NCBI RefSeq assembly: GCF_014863355.1
Contig: NZ_JACZEP010000011.1
Location: 1-64,000 of the forward strand
Direction: 5' to 3'
Length of the DNA stretch: 64,000 bases
Source: Aminobacter carboxidus
GTDB taxonomy: Bacteria; Pseudomonadota; Alphaproteobacteria; Rhizobiales; Rhizobiaceae
Both the position numbers and the translations under genes were made by a program. Below, piece by piece: positions 63,885 through 64,000 of this stretch. Below the pieces are notes generated by a model. That model was not told where the DNA came from. It ran no database searches and saw nothing but the letters and a program-made list of their open reading frames with translations. Each line of letters begins with the position of its first letter. Within the stretch, counting starts at the first letter, position 1.

Positions 63885-64000
63885 GCCCGCTCTTTCCATT
63901 TTATCGAGCAGCCTATCGAGCCGATCTGACCGTCCGGTCCATGCCCGCAATTGGCGATCTGGGCCATCGCTTGGTAGAGATCGCGACGAAGATCCGACGG
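63881..64000 (-). CDS. Thioredoxin-family protein, C-terminal end (cut by window edge)
   Basis: The reverse strand is open from the window end to a TGA at 63881, giving 39 residues ending SIGCSIKWKERA. A GCxIKWK ending is typical of thioredoxin-fold/AhpC-like redoxins. The stop overlaps the start of the phosphatase gene, so the two are co-transcribed. The catalytic part lies outside the window. Confidence 0.5.
   Translation of the reverse strand, partial: PSDLRRDLYQAMAQIANCGHGPDGQIGSIGCSIKWKERA

Overview
The window is high-GC DNA with the gene content of an alphaproteobacterium of the Rhizobiales type (Mesorhizobium, Aminobacter, Chelativorans and relatives). It looks like a mosaic accessory replicon or chromosomal island: a plasmid-type backbone, a block of insertion sequences with damaged regulators, and three catabolic or energy modules. 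The organism is inferred from gene families and arrangement only; no rRNA or tRNA gene is present.

1-18.8 kb is a backbone block, almost all on the minus strand: a DUF2493 protein cut by the window edge, a Toprim primase-like protein, a 1490-residue methyltransferase/strawberry-notch helicase fusion, a PAPS-reductase-like pseudogene, DUF1419, a large ParB, several small conserved unknowns, DUF2958, DUF932 and DUF1173 proteins. This set recurs together on rhizobial plasmids. At least five of its genes carry apparent single-base indels. Several others have a GC-rich hairpin just upstream of a GGAGA-type ribosome site.

18.7-26.3 kb is a degraded junction. A Tn3-family end of 38 bp lies across the end of the DUF1173 gene, and its transposase gene is joined to a truncated IS701 transposase. 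Next come a LysR regulator divergent from a secreted protein with two antibiotic-biosynthesis-monooxygenase (ABM) domains, remnants of IclR and AraC regulators, and an orphan ParE-like toxin.

26.5-37.5 kb is a sugar module. One minus-strand operon encodes a periplasmic binding protein, a fused two-domain ABC ATPase, a permease, two Gfo/Idh/MocA oxidoreductases, two TIM-barrel isomerase/epimerase-like enzymes and a small ABM protein. A ROK-type repressor is divergent, followed by a binding-protein paralogue without a signal peptide.

37.5-46.5 kb holds an AraC regulator and a molybdenum-hydroxylase operon whose order matches hmfABCDE for 2-furoic acid degradation (large subunit with a CoxG-like tail, FAD subunit, 2Fe-2S subunit, acyl-CoA synthetase, enoyl-CoA hydratase-fold enzyme), followed by a BenE-type transporter.

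47.1-51.3 kb is a nested insertion-sequence cluster: an IS21 element with a frameshifted istA between a truncated IS110 transposase and a truncated IS1380 transposase.

51.5-62.8 kb is a form I aerobic carbon monoxide dehydrogenase cluster read on the minus strand: coxC, coxM, coxS, coxL, coxD, coxE, coxF, coxG, two XdhC-type proteins and a molybdopterin-binding/nucleotidyltransferase fusion. CoxL has the AYRCSFR loop of genuine CO dehydrogenases. At the right edge a phosphoglycolate-phosphatase-like HAD protein overlaps the end of a thioredoxin-family gene, which may hint at Calvin-cycle genes beyond the window.
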